Counted from the first letter of the stretch, positions 1 through 10,775 are shown. The stretch is DNA of 64,000 nt from Microbulbifer sediminum (GCF_021729035.1 NZ_JAJSAP010000005.1:372001-436000), one strand, 5' to 3'. The notes: generated from the sequence alone by a model not told the origin. Translations and numbers: made by a program.

Positions 1-1335
1 CACCCGTATCTCTGCCCCACCCAGAGCCGACTCGCTGACGGAAATCTCGCCCTTGTAGCTCTCGACGATATCCACCACCACCGCCAGGCCAATGCCCTGC
101 CCCTGTTGCTGCTGGTCGGCGCGCACACCCCGCTCGGTGACCCGGTGCCAGTAATCGGCGCTGATCCCCGGGCCGTTGTCACTCACCGCAAGGCTGAGCC
201 CACGGCTGTCCCCGCCATTGGCCACCCGTACCGCGATCCTGCCGCCCCCGTACTTGTAGGCGTTGTCCAGCAGGTTGCCCAGCAATTCCATCAGGTCGCC
301 CTCATCACCGTAGAAGAGTGTCCCCTCCGCACATTCCACGGTTACCTCGGCCGGCTTGTCCCGGTATACCTTCACAAGGGCGTCAAGGATCTTGTCCAGC
401 ACCGGTCGCACTTCCACCCCGCGCAGGATCGACTTGGGTGAGCTGGCCACGGCCCGCTGCAGCTGGTAGCTGATGATGCTGTCCATGCGCTGCACCTGCT
501 CGATCAGGCTGGTATAGGCCTCGCGCGGATCACGGGAAAAGTTCAGGCCTTTCAGCACCGCCAGCGGCGTCTTGAGACTGTGGGCAAGGTCGGCCAGGGT
601 ATGCCTGGTCTTCTCGCGCTGGCGCCGCTCGTTCTCGATCAGCAGGTTCAGGTTGTCAGTAAGCGGTTTCAGCTCTCGGGGAAAATTACCCTGCAGGCGG
701 TCGCTGCCACCGCGCTGCATCTCCCGCAGTGATTCCGCCACCGCGCGCAGTGGTGCCAGGCCCCAGCGCATTACCAGCCACTGGGTAACGATCAGCAGCA
801 AGGCACCGAGCCCCAGCCAGCGCCAGATGGTGGAGCGAAACTGCTGCACCTGCGCCAGTAACGGGGCCGCGTCCTCCACTACGATAAATGTGTAACGCTG
901 ATCCCCTTCCAGGCCCCAGGCCACCCCCTGGCGAAAGGTGCTGTAGAGACCGTTGCCCCCCAGGCTCATCTGGGCAAAAACCTCCCGCCCCTGGGGTAAT
1001 GGATGGGAGGGCAACTGCTGCATGGTCACTGCCGACTCCGAGCGCCAGATGATACGCCCACGCTGGTCCGCCACCGCGCCCACCAGGCCCGAGTCGGGCT
1101 GGTTGAAGCGTTGCTCCGGTAGCGCCGGCGGTAACTGCAGGCTGTCCCCTTCCGCCTCAGCCACCGCCAGCAGGGTGTAGGTATGTAATTGCAGCTCGCG
1201 CTTCTTCGCCTCGGCCAGGGAGGTGCGATAGGCGTGTTCAAGTACTGTGGAAATCAATAACAAAAAGGCCACCAGCACGAGTGTGGTGACCAGAGACAGC
1301 CGTCCCTTAAGGGAGTTGAGCCAGGAGGAGAGCAC
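1..1335 (-). CDS. Sensor histidine kinase, PhoQ-like (C-terminus cut by window edge)
   Basis: Inner-membrane sensor kinase that should phosphorylate the response regulator encoded 24 bases upstream. I translated the complement from a GTG at 1335; 445 codons are present and the frame is still open at base 1. An N-terminal membrane segment (about residues 9-30), a periplasmic sensor region, a second membrane segment and a HAMP-like linker are followed by an H-box with LAHSLKTPL, phospho-acceptor His about 252. The ATPase N-box reads LLGNLLDNAYKY and G-boxes DNGPGIS and GQGIGLAV are visible, so only a short C-terminal tail is missing. The HSLKTPL box and the architecture match the PhoQ branch of kinases. 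The signal is unknown, although the adjacent PepSY protein suggests envelope sensing. The start is uncertain because its ribosome binding site is weak. Confidence 0.88.
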   Translation of the reverse strand, partial: MLSSWLNSLKGRLSLVTTLVLVAFLLLISTVLEHAYRTSLAEAKKRELQLHTYTLLAVAEAEGDSLQLPPALPEQRFNQPDSGLVGAVADQRGRIIWRSESAVTMQQLPSHPLPQGREVFAQMSLGGNGLYSTFRQGVAWGLEGDQRYTFIVVEDAAPLLAQVQQFRSTIWRWLGLGALLLIVTQWLVMRWGLAPLRAVAESLREMQRGGSDRLQGNFPRELKPLTDNLNLLIENERRQREKTRHTLADLAHSLKTPLAVLKGLNFSRDPREAYTSLIEQVQRMDSIISYQLQRAVASSPKSILRGVEVRPVLDKILDALVKVYRDKPAEVTVECAEGTLFYGDEGDLMELLGNLLDNAYKYGGGRIAVRVANGGDSRGLSLAVSDNGPGISADYWHRVTERGVRADQQQQGQGIGLAVVVDIVESYKGEISVSESALGGAEIRV

Positions 1336-1359
1336 GGGTTGCCTGACCGGTTACACTGG

Positions 1360-2034
1360 CTATTCGGGAGCCACGAAGCGGTAACCCCGCCCGCGCAGGG
1401 TCTGGATGGGACTGGACGCCCCGGCCGCATCCAGCTTTTTGCGCAGGCGTCCGATAAACACCTCAATCACATTGCTGTCGCGGTCGCAGTCCTGCTCGTA
1501 AATATGCTCGGTCAGCGTAGTTTTGGAGACCACCTCGTCCGGGTGCAGCATCAGGTATTCCAGCACCTTGTATTCAAACGAGGTGAGGTCCAGCTCGGCA
1601 TCCTCGACCCGCACACGCTGCGAGGAAGTATCCATCACAATGGGGCCGGCCTTGATGCTGGGGGAGGAAAATCCGGCAGAGCGTCGCACCAGTGCATTCA
1701 GGCGCGCCAGCAGTTCTTCTGTGTGGAAAGGCTTGACCAGGTAATCGTCGCCACCGGCCTCAAGGCCCTTGACCCGCTCCTGCCAGTGGCCGCGGGCAGT
1801 GAGGATCAGGATGGGGAAATGCTTGTCCTCGCGGCGCAGGGTCTCGATCACCTGGATACCATCGACGCCCGGCAGGCCAAGGTCCATCACCGCCACGTCG
1901 TAGGGAAACTCGCGGCCGTAATACAGGGCTTCATTGCCGTCCGGGGCCTCGTCCACCGTGTAGCCCGCCTCACGCAGGGAATTTGCCAGCTGCTGGCGCA
2001 GCAGTTCCTCATCTTCCACCAACAGTGCGCGCAT
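1360..2034 (-). CDS. OmpR/PhoP-family response regulator
   Basis: DNA-binding response regulator of 224 residues, normal length for the family. Receiver domain at about 1-115 with acidic pocket Glu7/Asp8, phospho-acceptor Asp51 (VMDLGLP) and Lys101 (LVKPF); C-terminal winged helix at about 125-222 with the typical ending RGRGYRF. A strong purine-rich site (GGGGGAAGG) precedes the ATG. It lies between a PepSY protein and the kinase, all on the same strand, so a PepSY-regulator-kinase operon is likely. The pairing with the kinase is inferred from adjacency. The target genes cannot be read from this window. Confidence 0.94.
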   Translation of the reverse strand: MRALLVEDEELLRQQLANSLREAGYTVDEAPDGNEALYYGREFPYDVAVMDLGLPGVDGIQVIETLRREDKHFPILILTARGHWQERVKGLEAGGDDYLVKPFHTEELLARLNALVRRSAGFSSPSIKAGPIVMDTSSQRVRVEDAELDLTSFEYKVLEYLMLHPDEVVSKTTLTEHIYEQDCDRDSNVIEVFIGRLRKKLDAAGASSPIQTLRGRGYRFVAPE

Positions 2035-2071
2035 ACCTTCCCCCTCTGCTCAAATTCGTTGTGCCGGCGAC

Positions 2072-2401
2072 TCAGCGCATGATGCGGCCGCTCTGCTTAT
2101 CCACGTAGACCACATAAACCTGGCTTTTATCCGACAGGCCCTTGACCCGGTAGGCGGGGCGGCCCTTGCGGCTGGTTTCAGACACCGCCAGTATCTTGCC
2201 GCCGTAGCGACGTTTGACCAGCGCCGCCGCCTGTTCGCGGGATATCTCGCGCTTCTGGACCTTGAGGATCCTCACATGCAGGTGCTCAGCCCCCGGCGCG
2301 GCCACAGGCGGCATAGCCGCCTGCAGGGGCGCGGCGCACAGAGCAATAAGCAGTGCCAATACAACACGCGTCTGACGGCAAAGGGCACAGATGGATTTCA
2401 C
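2072..2401 (-). CDS. Small secreted PepSY-domain protein
   Basis: A 109-residue protein with a signal peptide (hydrophobic stretch about residues 13-29, cut probably after PLQA) and one PepSY-like domain: helix ISREQAAALVKRRY, then strands around ILAVSET, AYRVKGL and VYVVYVDKQSG. PepSY domains are small extracytoplasmic modules found beside proteases and two-component systems. The start is a GTG, chosen because AGGAG sits 7 bases upstream. It is 37 bases upstream of the response regulator gene and so probably leads the operon, perhaps modulating the kinase from the periplasm; that role is inference. Confidence 0.82.
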   Translation of the reverse strand: MKSICALCRQTRVVLALLIALCAAPLQAAMPPVAAPGAEHLHVRILKVQKREISREQAAALVKRRYGGKILAVSETSRKGRPAYRVKGLSDKSQVYVVYVDKQSGRIMR

Positions 2402-2504
2402 GTTGCAGCTCCTGGTCGCACATTCTCGGTACCTGCAGTACCGGATACTCTGGCAGTACTGGTTACTTCGTCCCTGGGCATCGATCTTCCCCCGCTCACG
2501 GGCA

Positions 2505-3041
2505 TTACCAGGCGGGGGCGACGTCGACGCGGACCCTGATTCTATCGCCCGGATGGCGATCGGTGCGAGTCATATATTCCCTCCCATTATAACGATAGCG
2601 GACATCGTACCCGACCAGCTCGCGCCGGGTGACATATTCGTCCACTCTCTGGCAGCGCTGCTCGGTGACATACTGGGCGTTTTTACGACTGCTGATGGAA
2701 TGGCCAATGGTCGCACCGATTGCGGCACCGGCCAGCGTCCGGGCATTGCGGCCGCGGCGGTGATGGCCGGCCTTGTTGCCAACGGCCGCGCCAATCAGGC
2801 CGCCAATCAGGGTACTGGCGGCGGAGCCGCGGCCCGGGTAGGCCACCTGCTCATCCCAACACTGTGTGCGGGGCTCGACCACCTGGATATCGTTGTAGAC
2901 CGGGATAACATCGGTCACGCGGGCAAAATCGTACTCCCCGCGATCGCCATAGTAGCCACTGCCCCCGGCACTGGCGGTGACACTGAAGCCCACCAGGGCA
3001 ACCACCAGCACAGCAAAAAGGAAGTTCTTGTTCAGAAGCAT
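2505..3041 (-). CDS. Glycine-zipper 2TM-type envelope protein
   Basis: A 178-residue exported protein. The signal peptide begins MLLNKNFLFAVLVV; I chose this ATG over an in-frame start 33 bases upstream because GGGAGA precedes it. A glycine zipper at about 75-105 (STLIGGLIGAAVGNKAGH, then LAGAAIGATIGHS) resembles the Rickettsia 17-kDa antigen/YmgG family, which inserts in or lies on the outer membrane. The C-terminal half is Tyr/Arg-rich (VGYDVRYRYNGREY). It is transcribed toward the PepSY two-component genes but separated by about 100 bases, so it may be a separate unit. Specific function unknown. A similar zipper occurs in the protein at 10897-11637. Confidence 0.85.
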   Translation of the reverse strand: MLLNKNFLFAVLVVALVGFSVTASAGGSGYYGDRGEYDFARVTDVIPVYNDIQVVEPRTQCWDEQVAYPGRGSAASTLIGGLIGAAVGNKAGHHRRGRNARTLAGAAIGATIGHSISSRKNAQYVTEQRCQRVDEYVTRRELVGYDVRYRYNGREYMTRTDRHPGDRIRVRVDVAPAW

Positions 3042-3134
3042 GATCGGTCTCCCGTTGATCATCGACGGGAGCACTTTAGTGGGGAATGACTGAATCGAAC
3101 CTGAACCCGCGGGAACCCGGCCGGGAGAAAGTGG

Positions 3135-3836
3135 TCATGCGGCCAGCCAGTGCCGGATCTCCCGGGCCAGCGGCAGTGGCTGCTCCAGCGGCAGCATATG
3201 ACCTGCCCCCTGCACTTCCCGCACCACCACATCCGGCCGCTGCTCCTGCAGTTCATTGACCCAGCTTCGAGTGACCAGGGTGTCATGCTCGCCGTAACAG
3301 AAGGTCACCGGCAACGGCAGGCTCACCAGTGCATCAACAAGGTCCCGCCGCTCACTGGTTGCGCCCAGTTGCTCCACCAGGACGTTTTCACCCAGGCTGG
3401 CATCCATGGCGCGCATGGTCCGGGCAATATCCTCCCGGTCCCGGTTTTCGGGCGCCAGCATGGCGGCGATCTTGCGCTCGCTGATACCGCTATAGCCATG
3501 GCGGGCCACCCAGTTGAGCAGCTGCCGACGCTGCTTCAGCTCGGCATCCGGCAGAGCGCGGGGAGTGTTGGAACAGATAAACAGGCGCGCCACCCGTTCC
3601 GGGTAGGTGGTGGCCAACGCTGCCGCCAGGTACCCGCCGAGTGAGAATCCCAGAAGGTTCACCGGTTCGTCCGGTAGCGCCGCCGCCAGCGACCGGACCA
3701 GCGCCGCGACACTGTCGCCCGCCGGAATTGCCAGGTGCTGCGGCTGCAGGGGCTCAAGTTCCGGCCACAGTGCCTGCCACAGGCGGCGGTCACACATGGT
3801 GCCGGGAATCATCACCAGCGGAAGCTGTTGCGCCAT
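3135..3836 (-). CDS. Alpha/beta-fold hydrolase
   Basis: A 233-residue cytosolic hydrolase with the alpha/beta fold: oxyanion region MIPGTMCD near the N-terminus, nucleophile elbow GFSLGG at about 63-68, acid strand CYGEHD with the candidate Asp, and GAGH carrying the catalytic His near residue 210. It resembles MenH/BioH-type carboxylester hydrolases, but the substrate cannot be assigned. It lies 48 bases downstream of the symporter gene on the same strand and may be co-transcribed with it. Confidence 0.85.
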   Translation of the reverse strand: MAQQLPLVMIPGTMCDRRLWQALWPELEPLQPQHLAIPAGDSVAALVRSLAAALPDEPVNLLGFSLGGYLAAALATTYPERVARLFICSNTPRALPDAELKQRRQLLNWVARHGYSGISERKIAAMLAPENRDREDIARTMRAMDASLGENVLVEQLGATSERRDLVDALVSLPLPVTFCYGEHDTLVTRSWVNELQEQRPDVVVREVQGAGHMLPLEQPLPLAREIRHWLAA

Positions 3837-3884
3837 GAAAACTCTCCTACTTTCCTTCCCGTGTCTGGTCCAGTTCGCCCCGCG

Positions 3885-5252
3885 TCAGTCCCTCAGGGGC
3901 TCTTCCACCGGCGGCAAGCTGGATCCCAGCCAGCGCTGGGAAAGGGTGCCGGCGGTCATGGCCCCATTGACGTTCAGCGCCGTACGTGCCATGTCGATCA
4001 GCGGCTCCACGGAAATCAGCAGCGCCGCAATGGTAACCGGCAGACCCATGGTGGGAAGCACCACCAGTGCGGCAAAGGTGGCGCCACCGCCTACACCGGC
4101 GATACCAAACGAACTGATCACTACCACCGCCACCAGGCTGGTCAGCCACAGCGGGTCAAGCACATTGATGCCCATGGGCACCGCCACCATCACTGCCAGC
4201 ATGGCCGGGTAGATGCCGGCACAACCGTTCTGGCCGATGGTGGCGCCGAAGGAGGCCGAGAAATTGGCGATCGCGGGCGAATTGCCCAGTTCATCGATCT
4301 GGGTCTCAATATTGAGCGGAATCGTGGCGGCACTGGAACGGGAGCTGAAAGCGAACACGAGTACCGGCCACACCCTGGCAAAATAATGCAGCGGGCTGAT
4401 GCCATTGACCAGCAGCAGCAACCCGTGCACCAGGAACATCAGGCCAATCGCCACAAACGAGGCCACCACAAAGCTGAGCAGGTTGACGATATCCGCCCAG
4501 CTGGAGCTGGCAATCAGCTCCGCCACCAGGGCCATGATGCCGTAAGGGGTAAATGCCATCACCAGGCGCACCAGCTTCATTATCCAGGCCTGGGCCACCG
4601 ATACGGCCGATTCAATGTTAGCCCCCTGCTCCGGGTTCTCACGGCGCACCCCCAGGGCCGCCAGCCCCAGTAAAACAGCAAAAATCACCACCGCGATCAC
4701 CGAGGTGTCGCGGCTACCGGCCAGGTCGGAGAAGATATTCTCGGGGATAAAGGAGACCAGGATCTCCGGGATGCTGAGTTCGCTGACGCGACCGATCCGC
4801 TCTCCCAGTACCTCCGCACGGGCGGCCTCGCGGGATCCCTCCACCAATCCCTCGGCTGACAACCCGAACAGCTGTGCCATGGCCACGCCGACCAGTGCCG
4901 CCACCGCTGTGGTGCCAAGCAGCACCGCCAACACGGACACACTGATTTTCCCCAGCGACTGGGTATTGCTTACCCGGACCACTGCCGACAGGATCGACAC
5001 CAGCACCAGGGGCATCACCAGGACATACAGCAGGTTTACATAGCCGTCGCCCAGCACCGCGATCCAGGGCAGCACCTCCGCCGGCATCGCGCCCCAGTCC
5101 CGGGCAACCTGCAACAGGCCGCCGAACAGAAGTCCCAGTACCAGGCCGGCGAACACCGCCGGGGCAAGGCTGTCGTGCCGCCGGTGCCAGCGATTCAACG
5201 GCCACAGCAGCACAAAAAACAGCGCAAGGAACAGAAAGGAAGTCAGGTGCAT
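3885..5252 (-). CDS. Dicarboxylate/amino acid:cation symporter (DAACS family)
   Basis: Sodium- or proton-coupled inner-membrane carrier of 455 residues, the usual size for the family. At least eight membrane segments and the two re-entrant hairpin regions are seen: FAFSSRSSAATIPL (the serine-rich hairpin) and, further on, FGATIGQNGCAGIYPA and SFGIAGVGGGATFAALVVLP. This order matches the TcyP/YdjN-like branch (L-cystine or dicarboxylates) at least as well as GltP. I start at the ATG at 5252, preceded by GGGGTGG, rather than 48 bases further upstream. The substrate is not certain. Confidence 0.88.
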   Translation of the reverse strand: MHLTSFLFLALFFVLLWPLNRWHRRHDSLAPAVFAGLVLGLLFGGLLQVARDWGAMPAEVLPWIAVLGDGYVNLLYVLVMPLVLVSILSAVVRVSNTQSLGKISVSVLAVLLGTTAVAALVGVAMAQLFGLSAEGLVEGSREAARAEVLGERIGRVSELSIPEILVSFIPENIFSDLAGSRDTSVIAVVIFAVLLGLAALGVRRENPEQGANIESAVSVAQAWIMKLVRLVMAFTPYGIMALVAELIASSSWADIVNLLSFVVASFVAIGLMFLVHGLLLLVNGISPLHYFARVWPVLVFAFSSRSSAATIPLNIETQIDELGNSPAIANFSASFGATIGQNGCAGIYPAMLAVMVAVPMGINVLDPLWLTSLVAVVVISSFGIAGVGGGATFAALVVLPTMGLPVTIAALLISVEPLIDMARTALNVNGAMTAGTLSQRWLGSSLPPVEEPLRD

Positions 5253-5435
5253 TGCCACCCCGGTATCATCAGCCCAAAAAATTGCGCGGGATGCTACCAA
5301 GCAGGCCGCGCCAATATATAGTTGCTTTCGTTATACCCTTAGAAGCAGATCACCGTGGGCGACCGGGCGCAGGCTGTTTACCCACATGCTGCAACACAAA
5401 AACCACAGCCGGTTATCACCAGTGGGCATATGGCG

Positions 5436-5900
5436 TCAGTGCGTACTCTCCTCCCCGGCCAGGTTCCCCACGGCCCGGGCGAGGTCATCCTCGGTCTGGG
5501 GCCCCACCAGGGTGGTCACCCAGCGGCCTTCGCTGTCGATGACCAGGGTACTGGGCAATACAGACGGGCGTTGCTGGCCCCAGCTGCCCGCCGGGTCTGC
5601 GGCCAGTACCGGGAACTCGATACCGAGTTTTTCAGCCTGTTCGCGGGCCTGCGCCGCCGGTGGTGCATCATAATTAACGCCCAGCACCAGCACATTGCCA
5701 TGGGCGCGATCGAACCGGTTCAGCTCAGGGATCTCCTCACGGCACGGCGCACACCACTCGGCCCAGTAATTCACCAGCAGTACCTTGCCGCCGGTATCTA
5801 CATCATCGCCATCCAGGGTGGCCAGCGCCGGCTTTCCCGCGCCACTGTCACACCCGCTTATTGCGGCGGCCAAAAAAAGACAGGCTGCCCATGGCTTCAT
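5436..5900 (-). CDS. TlpA-like thioredoxin-fold lipoprotein
   Basis: A 154-residue periplasmic thiol-disulfide protein. It starts MKPWAACLFLAAAISGC: a lipoprotein signal with lipobox ISGC, so it should be membrane-anchored. The thioredoxin fold carries the redox pair in YWAEWCAPCREEIPE, and a likely cis-proline loop is VLPSTLVID. TlpA/ResA-like proteins reduce disulfides in exported proteins or apocytochromes. Its first 53 bases overlap the end of the YihY gene in another frame. The frame stays open far upstream, but only this ATG gives a lipoprotein signal. Confidence 0.87.
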   Translation of the reverse strand: MKPWAACLFLAAAISGCDSGAGKPALATLDGDDVDTGGKVLLVNYWAEWCAPCREEIPELNRFDRAHGNVLVLGVNYDAPPAAQAREQAEKLGIEFPVLAADPAGSWGQQRPSVLPSTLVIDSEGRWVTTLVGPQTEDDLARAVGNLAGEESTH

Positions 5901-7275
5901 TACTTTCGATGCTCTCTTTTTCACGTTTCCCGGCTTTGCCCGTGGACTTGCTGCTCTCAGCCGCACTCTTGTCACTCCCGCGCCTGCTTCTGGTTTTTCT
6001 GGTCTTTGTGGTATTGCCATTCTTTGCACGCCCGCGGCCAGCCCCTCCAGGCTGATCGTCATCGCTGGCGCTGCGAAACAACTCTCCCACACTGATTGCC
6101 AGCTGTTCACCGGTAAATTCACGCACCGCACTGAAACGAGTCTCCACCTCGCCAAACCAGGGCTGGCCCTGCAGTCCGGCATGGCTCGCGGAGGTCAACG
6201 GTGCCGGGTTCAGCCAGCTGGCCAGCTGCATCAAGGAGATGGAATCCAGGTCCCGCTGCAGGACAAAGTCATTGCGCTCGGTCTGGGTAAAGATTTTATG
6301 GCGCTGCAGGGCCTCGCGAATCCGCCGCCACTGTGCCGGCTTGATGCCCACGCGGGAGATATCACGATCCCGCATCGGCAATCCATGCTGGTACTTGCGG
6401 AATGCCTCCCACAGCAACACCAGGGCTGCCATCACATCAGAGTATTTGCGCCCCTGGGCGGCCGCGTCGTACACCGACAGCATCCGCACCAGCACGCAGC
6501 CCGCCAGCACGATCATCCACAACAGGAATATCCACATCAGGAACAGCGGCACGAACGCAAAGGCACCGTAAATCGCCTGTACAGAGCTGCGCGCCACCAT
6601 CACCCCGAACAGGTTTTTTGCCAGTTCAAAGGCGAAAGCCGTAATCACACCACCGGCAATACCATGGCGCAGGGGTACGCGACAGTTGGGCACCGCGGTG
6701 AACAGCAGGGTAAAGGCAATAGCAGTAAAGAAAAAAGGCAGCAGGCGCAGGGCCATCGGCACCAGCCCCAGGGTGCCCTCTTCCGGGAGGAACAGCTTCT
6801 GGGAAATCACGTAGGTGGACATGGCCAGCCCGGTACCCAGCAGGATGGGGCCGAGGCTGAGGATGGCCCAGTACAGCAGGAAGCTGGAGACGCCACTACG
6901 CCCACGCGGAATATCCCAGATTGCATTGAACGTGGCCTCGATGTTGCGCAACATCAGGCCGGCAGTGACCATCAGGATGGCCACACCGGCGCCGGTCAGG
7001 CGCTGGGCCTGGGAAGAAAAACTGCTGATGTACTCCTGCACCTCTCGCCCGCTCTCGGGCACAAAGTGCTCGAAGATCTGCTGCTGCAGGCGATTTTCCA
7101 GCCCGGCAAAATCCGGGAACAGCGACAGCATGGCATAGCTGACGGTTACCAGCGGCACAATTGCGAACAGGGTCATATACGTGAGTGCCGCCGCATTCTG
7201 GCGACAGTTCTTCTCGTTGAACAGCGTCCACAGTGAGACCAGAAAGCGACGCCAGCGATGTACCTGTTCGGTCAT
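5848..7275 (-). CDS. YihY/BrkB-family inner-membrane protein
   Basis: A 475-residue polytopic protein of the YihY (formerly 'RNase BN') family. The N-terminal half holds about six membrane helices with the family signatures NAAALTYMTLFAIVPL and YGAFAFVPLFLMWIFLLW. The C-terminal region has a soluble winged-helix-like part and then a long basic low-complexity tail (repeated Lys, Arg and Ser, about residues 405-460). The molecular function of the family is unsettled; the old RNase BN assignment is wrong. The ATG at 7275 was chosen over one 54 bases upstream because the mature N-terminus MTEQVHRWRRF fits the family. The 3' end overlaps the thioredoxin-like gene by 53 bases. Confidence 0.9.
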   Translation of the reverse strand: MTEQVHRWRRFLVSLWTLFNEKNCRQNAAALTYMTLFAIVPLVTVSYAMLSLFPDFAGLENRLQQQIFEHFVPESGREVQEYISSFSSQAQRLTGAGVAILMVTAGLMLRNIEATFNAIWDIPRGRSGVSSFLLYWAILSLGPILLGTGLAMSTYVISQKLFLPEEGTLGLVPMALRLLPFFFTAIAFTLLFTAVPNCRVPLRHGIAGGVITAFAFELAKNLFGVMVARSSVQAIYGAFAFVPLFLMWIFLLWMIVLAGCVLVRMLSVYDAAAQGRKYSDVMAALVLLWEAFRKYQHGLPMRDRDISRVGIKPAQWRRIREALQRHKIFTQTERNDFVLQRDLDSISLMQLASWLNPAPLTSASHAGLQGQPWFGEVETRFSAVREFTGEQLAISVGELFRSASDDDQPGGAGRGRAKNGNTTKTRKTRSRRGSDKSAAESSKSTGKAGKREKESIESNEAMGSLSFFGRRNKRV

Positions 7276-7394
7276 GGGATGTCCGTTTCTCTGTTTCTGC
7301 GGCGAATACCTCCGCGCCGGCAGTGACATGGATGTTTGTCAGGGCCTTTTATCAAGCCATAGAATACGCCAAACCATAACAGGATACCCAAGAC

Positions 7395-8697
<1,303 letters not shown>

Positions 8698-8777
8698 ATT
8701 GCGCACACCGCCCCAATACAGCACTCGCCGCTGGGTGCCGGCGTGCGACCCGCTCTCAAGACAAGGAGACAAGAGGT

Positions 8778-10637
8778 TTGACCGAATCAACCCATCGCAA
8801 AGGATTACTCCGCCGGTTTTTCGGTGGCATCGGCGCCGCCATCACCTGGCTCCGCCGCGTGTTCACCAACCTGATTTTCCTGCTGATACTGCTGTTTATC
8901 GGCCTTGCCATCTTCGGCAAGGAGGAACAGCTCACCATTCCCCAGGGCGCGGCCCTGCGCGTGGCACCCACCGGTTTCCTGGTGGATGAGCTGTCCCCCC
9001 CCAGGAGCCTTCCCGCTCTGCTGGGCGGCCCGCCCGGCCCGGTAGAGACCCGGGTTAAGGATATTGTCGACGCCATCGATTTCGCCGCCAAGGACCAGCG
9101 CATCTCCTCCGTGGTGCTGGAACTGGACTATATGATGGGCGCCAACCTCAGCAAGCTGGAGGAGGTCGGCGCCGCACTGCAGCGCTTCAAGGCCGCCGAC
9201 AAGCCGGTCTATGCCGTCGGCGATAACTACACCCAGGCGCAGTATTTCCTCGCCAGCCACGCCGACAAGGTTTACCTGAACCCGATGGGTTCGGTGTTGC
9301 TTACCGGCTTCGGCAGCTATCGCAATTACTTCAAGAGCGCGCTGGACAAGCTCAAGGTGAACTTCCACGTTTTCCGTGTGGGCGACTACAAGGACTTTAT
9401 CGAGCCCTATACCCGTGACGACATGTCCCCGGCCTCGCGGGACAACAACCAGCGCTGGCTGAATGAACTGTGGACCGAGTACACCGAGCAGGTAACCGGT
9501 CTGCGCAACCTGCCCCCGGAAACTATCGACGGGTTTGTCAACGAGCTGCCCCAACACCTGGCCGCCCACGAAGGTAGCTGGGCCGAGGCCGCCTTCGACC
9601 AGCAGCTGGTGGATGAACTCGCCAGTCGCCGCGTGGCCATCGATGCCCTGAAGGAGAGCATCGGCGCCGGCGACGACGACATTGGCTACAAGGGTATCAA
9701 TGCCCTCAAGTACCTTCGTCACCAGAAACTGACGCGGATTCCGACCCCGGCCGAAAACAAGGTCGGGTTGATTGCCGCCACCGGCGCCATTGTCGATGGC
9801 GAGGCCCCGGCAGGCCAGATCGGCAGCGCCTCCCTGGGCAAGCTGATCCGGCAGGCCCGGGACAAGAAGGTGAAGGCACTGGTGCTGCGCGTGGACAGTG
9901 GTGGAGGCTCAGCGTTCGCCTCGGAAGCCATCCGCCAGGAGCTGCTGGCAACGCGCGATGCCGGTATCCCGGTGGTGCTTTCGATGGGCAGCGTGGCGGC
10001 GTCCGGTGGCTACTGGATTGCCACCGGCGCTGACCGCATCTGGGCCGCCCCATCCACCATCACCGGCTCCATCGGTGTGTTTGGCGCCTTCCCCACCTTC
10101 GAGGAATCCCTCGAGTCCCTGGGCATCTACAACGACGGTGTGGGCACCACCGAAATGGCGGGCGCCATGCGCCTCGACCGCCCCCTGCCGGATGCGGCCG
10201 CCGACATCCTCCAGCAGGGTGTCGAGAACACTTACTCCCGCTTCCTGCGCATTGTCGCCGAAGCCCGTGGCTCCACGCCCGAAGAGGTACACAAGATCGC
10301 CCAGGGCCAGGTATGGACCGGTCGCGCCGCCCAGCAGCTGGGCCTGGTGGACGAACTCGGCTACCTGAACGACGCCATCGCCTCCGCCGCCCAGCTGGCC
10401 GAGCTGGAGCAGTACGAGGTGGTGGAGATCAAGCGTGAACTCACCCCCGGGCAGCGCCTGCTGCAGGCACTCTCAGACAATATCGATGCCAGTGTTGCGG
10501 CCAGCCTCGAGGCCAACCTGCCCCTGGGCGCCTGGTTGAGCAGCCTGCAGCCGGCCCTGGAACCCCTGGCCGAGCTGCGCAGTTTCCGCGACCCGCGGGC
10601 ACTCTATGCCCGCTGCCTGGGCTGCCGCGCCCCCTGA
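8778..10637 (+). CDS. sppA: Signal peptide peptidase SppA, long (67K) type
   Basis: A 619-residue inner-membrane serine peptidase that degrades cleaved signal peptides. One N-terminal membrane helix (about 32-50) is followed by two SppA domains. The lysine general base is in GDYKDFIEPYTRDDMSP and the nucleophile serine in MGSVAASGGYWIAT, as in the E. coli long form; RVDSGGGS is also conserved. The start is TTG, supported by AAGGAG nine bases upstream and the lack of a nearby ATG. A GC-rich hairpin follows the stop. Confidence 0.94.
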   Translation: MTESTHRKGLLRRFFGGIGAAITWLRRVFTNLIFLLILLFIGLAIFGKEEQLTIPQGAALRVAPTGFLVDELSPPRSLPALLGGPPGPVETRVKDIVDAIDFAAKDQRISSVVLELDYMMGANLSKLEEVGAALQRFKAADKPVYAVGDNYTQAQYFLASHADKVYLNPMGSVLLTGFGSYRNYFKSALDKLKVNFHVFRVGDYKDFIEPYTRDDMSPASRDNNQRWLNELWTEYTEQVTGLRNLPPETIDGFVNELPQHLAAHEGSWAEAAFDQQLVDELASRRVAIDALKESIGAGDDDIGYKGINALKYLRHQKLTRIPTPAENKVGLIAATGAIVDGEAPAGQIGSASLGKLIRQARDKKVKALVLRVDSGGGSAFASEAIRQELLATRDAGIPVVLSMGSVAASGGYWIATGADRIWAAPSTITGSIGVFGAFPTFEESLESLGIYNDGVGTTEMAGAMRLDRPLPDAAADILQQGVENTYSRFLRIVAEARGSTPEEVHKIAQGQVWTGRAAQQLGLVDELGYLNDAIASAAQLAELEQYEVVEIKRELTPGQRLLQALSDNIDASVAASLEANLPLGAWLSSLQPALEPLAELRSFRDPRALYARCLGCRAP

Positions 10638-10649
10638 CCTTCCCCTCCC

Positions 10650-10674
10650 GCCGGCGGGATCAGCGCCCGCCGGC
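10650..10674 (+). terminator. GC hairpin downstream of sppA
   Basis: Perfect 9-bp arms GCCGGCGGG and CCCGCCGGC with a 7-base loop, 12 bases after the sppA stop. There is no T-run, so it could be a weak terminator or an mRNA-stabilising hairpin. Confidence 0.35.
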
Positions 10675-10753
10675 CCCCTCCCGGCCAATCCTGGCACCAG
10701 CGGCCACTGCGGAAAGGGTGACCCCCGTCGCAGTCGCGAAGCCTGCCGCTCCA

Positions 10754-10775
10754 TTACCATGGAACCAATTGGTAA
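10754..10775. promoter_or_regulatory. Dyad upstream of the second glycine-zipper gene
   Basis: TTACCA and TGGTAA form 6-bp inverted arms; inside the element is the 10-bp palindrome ACCAATTGGT, and TAAAAT (a possible -10) overlaps the right end. This could be an operator for the gene starting at 10897. No regulator is identified. Confidence 0.35.
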
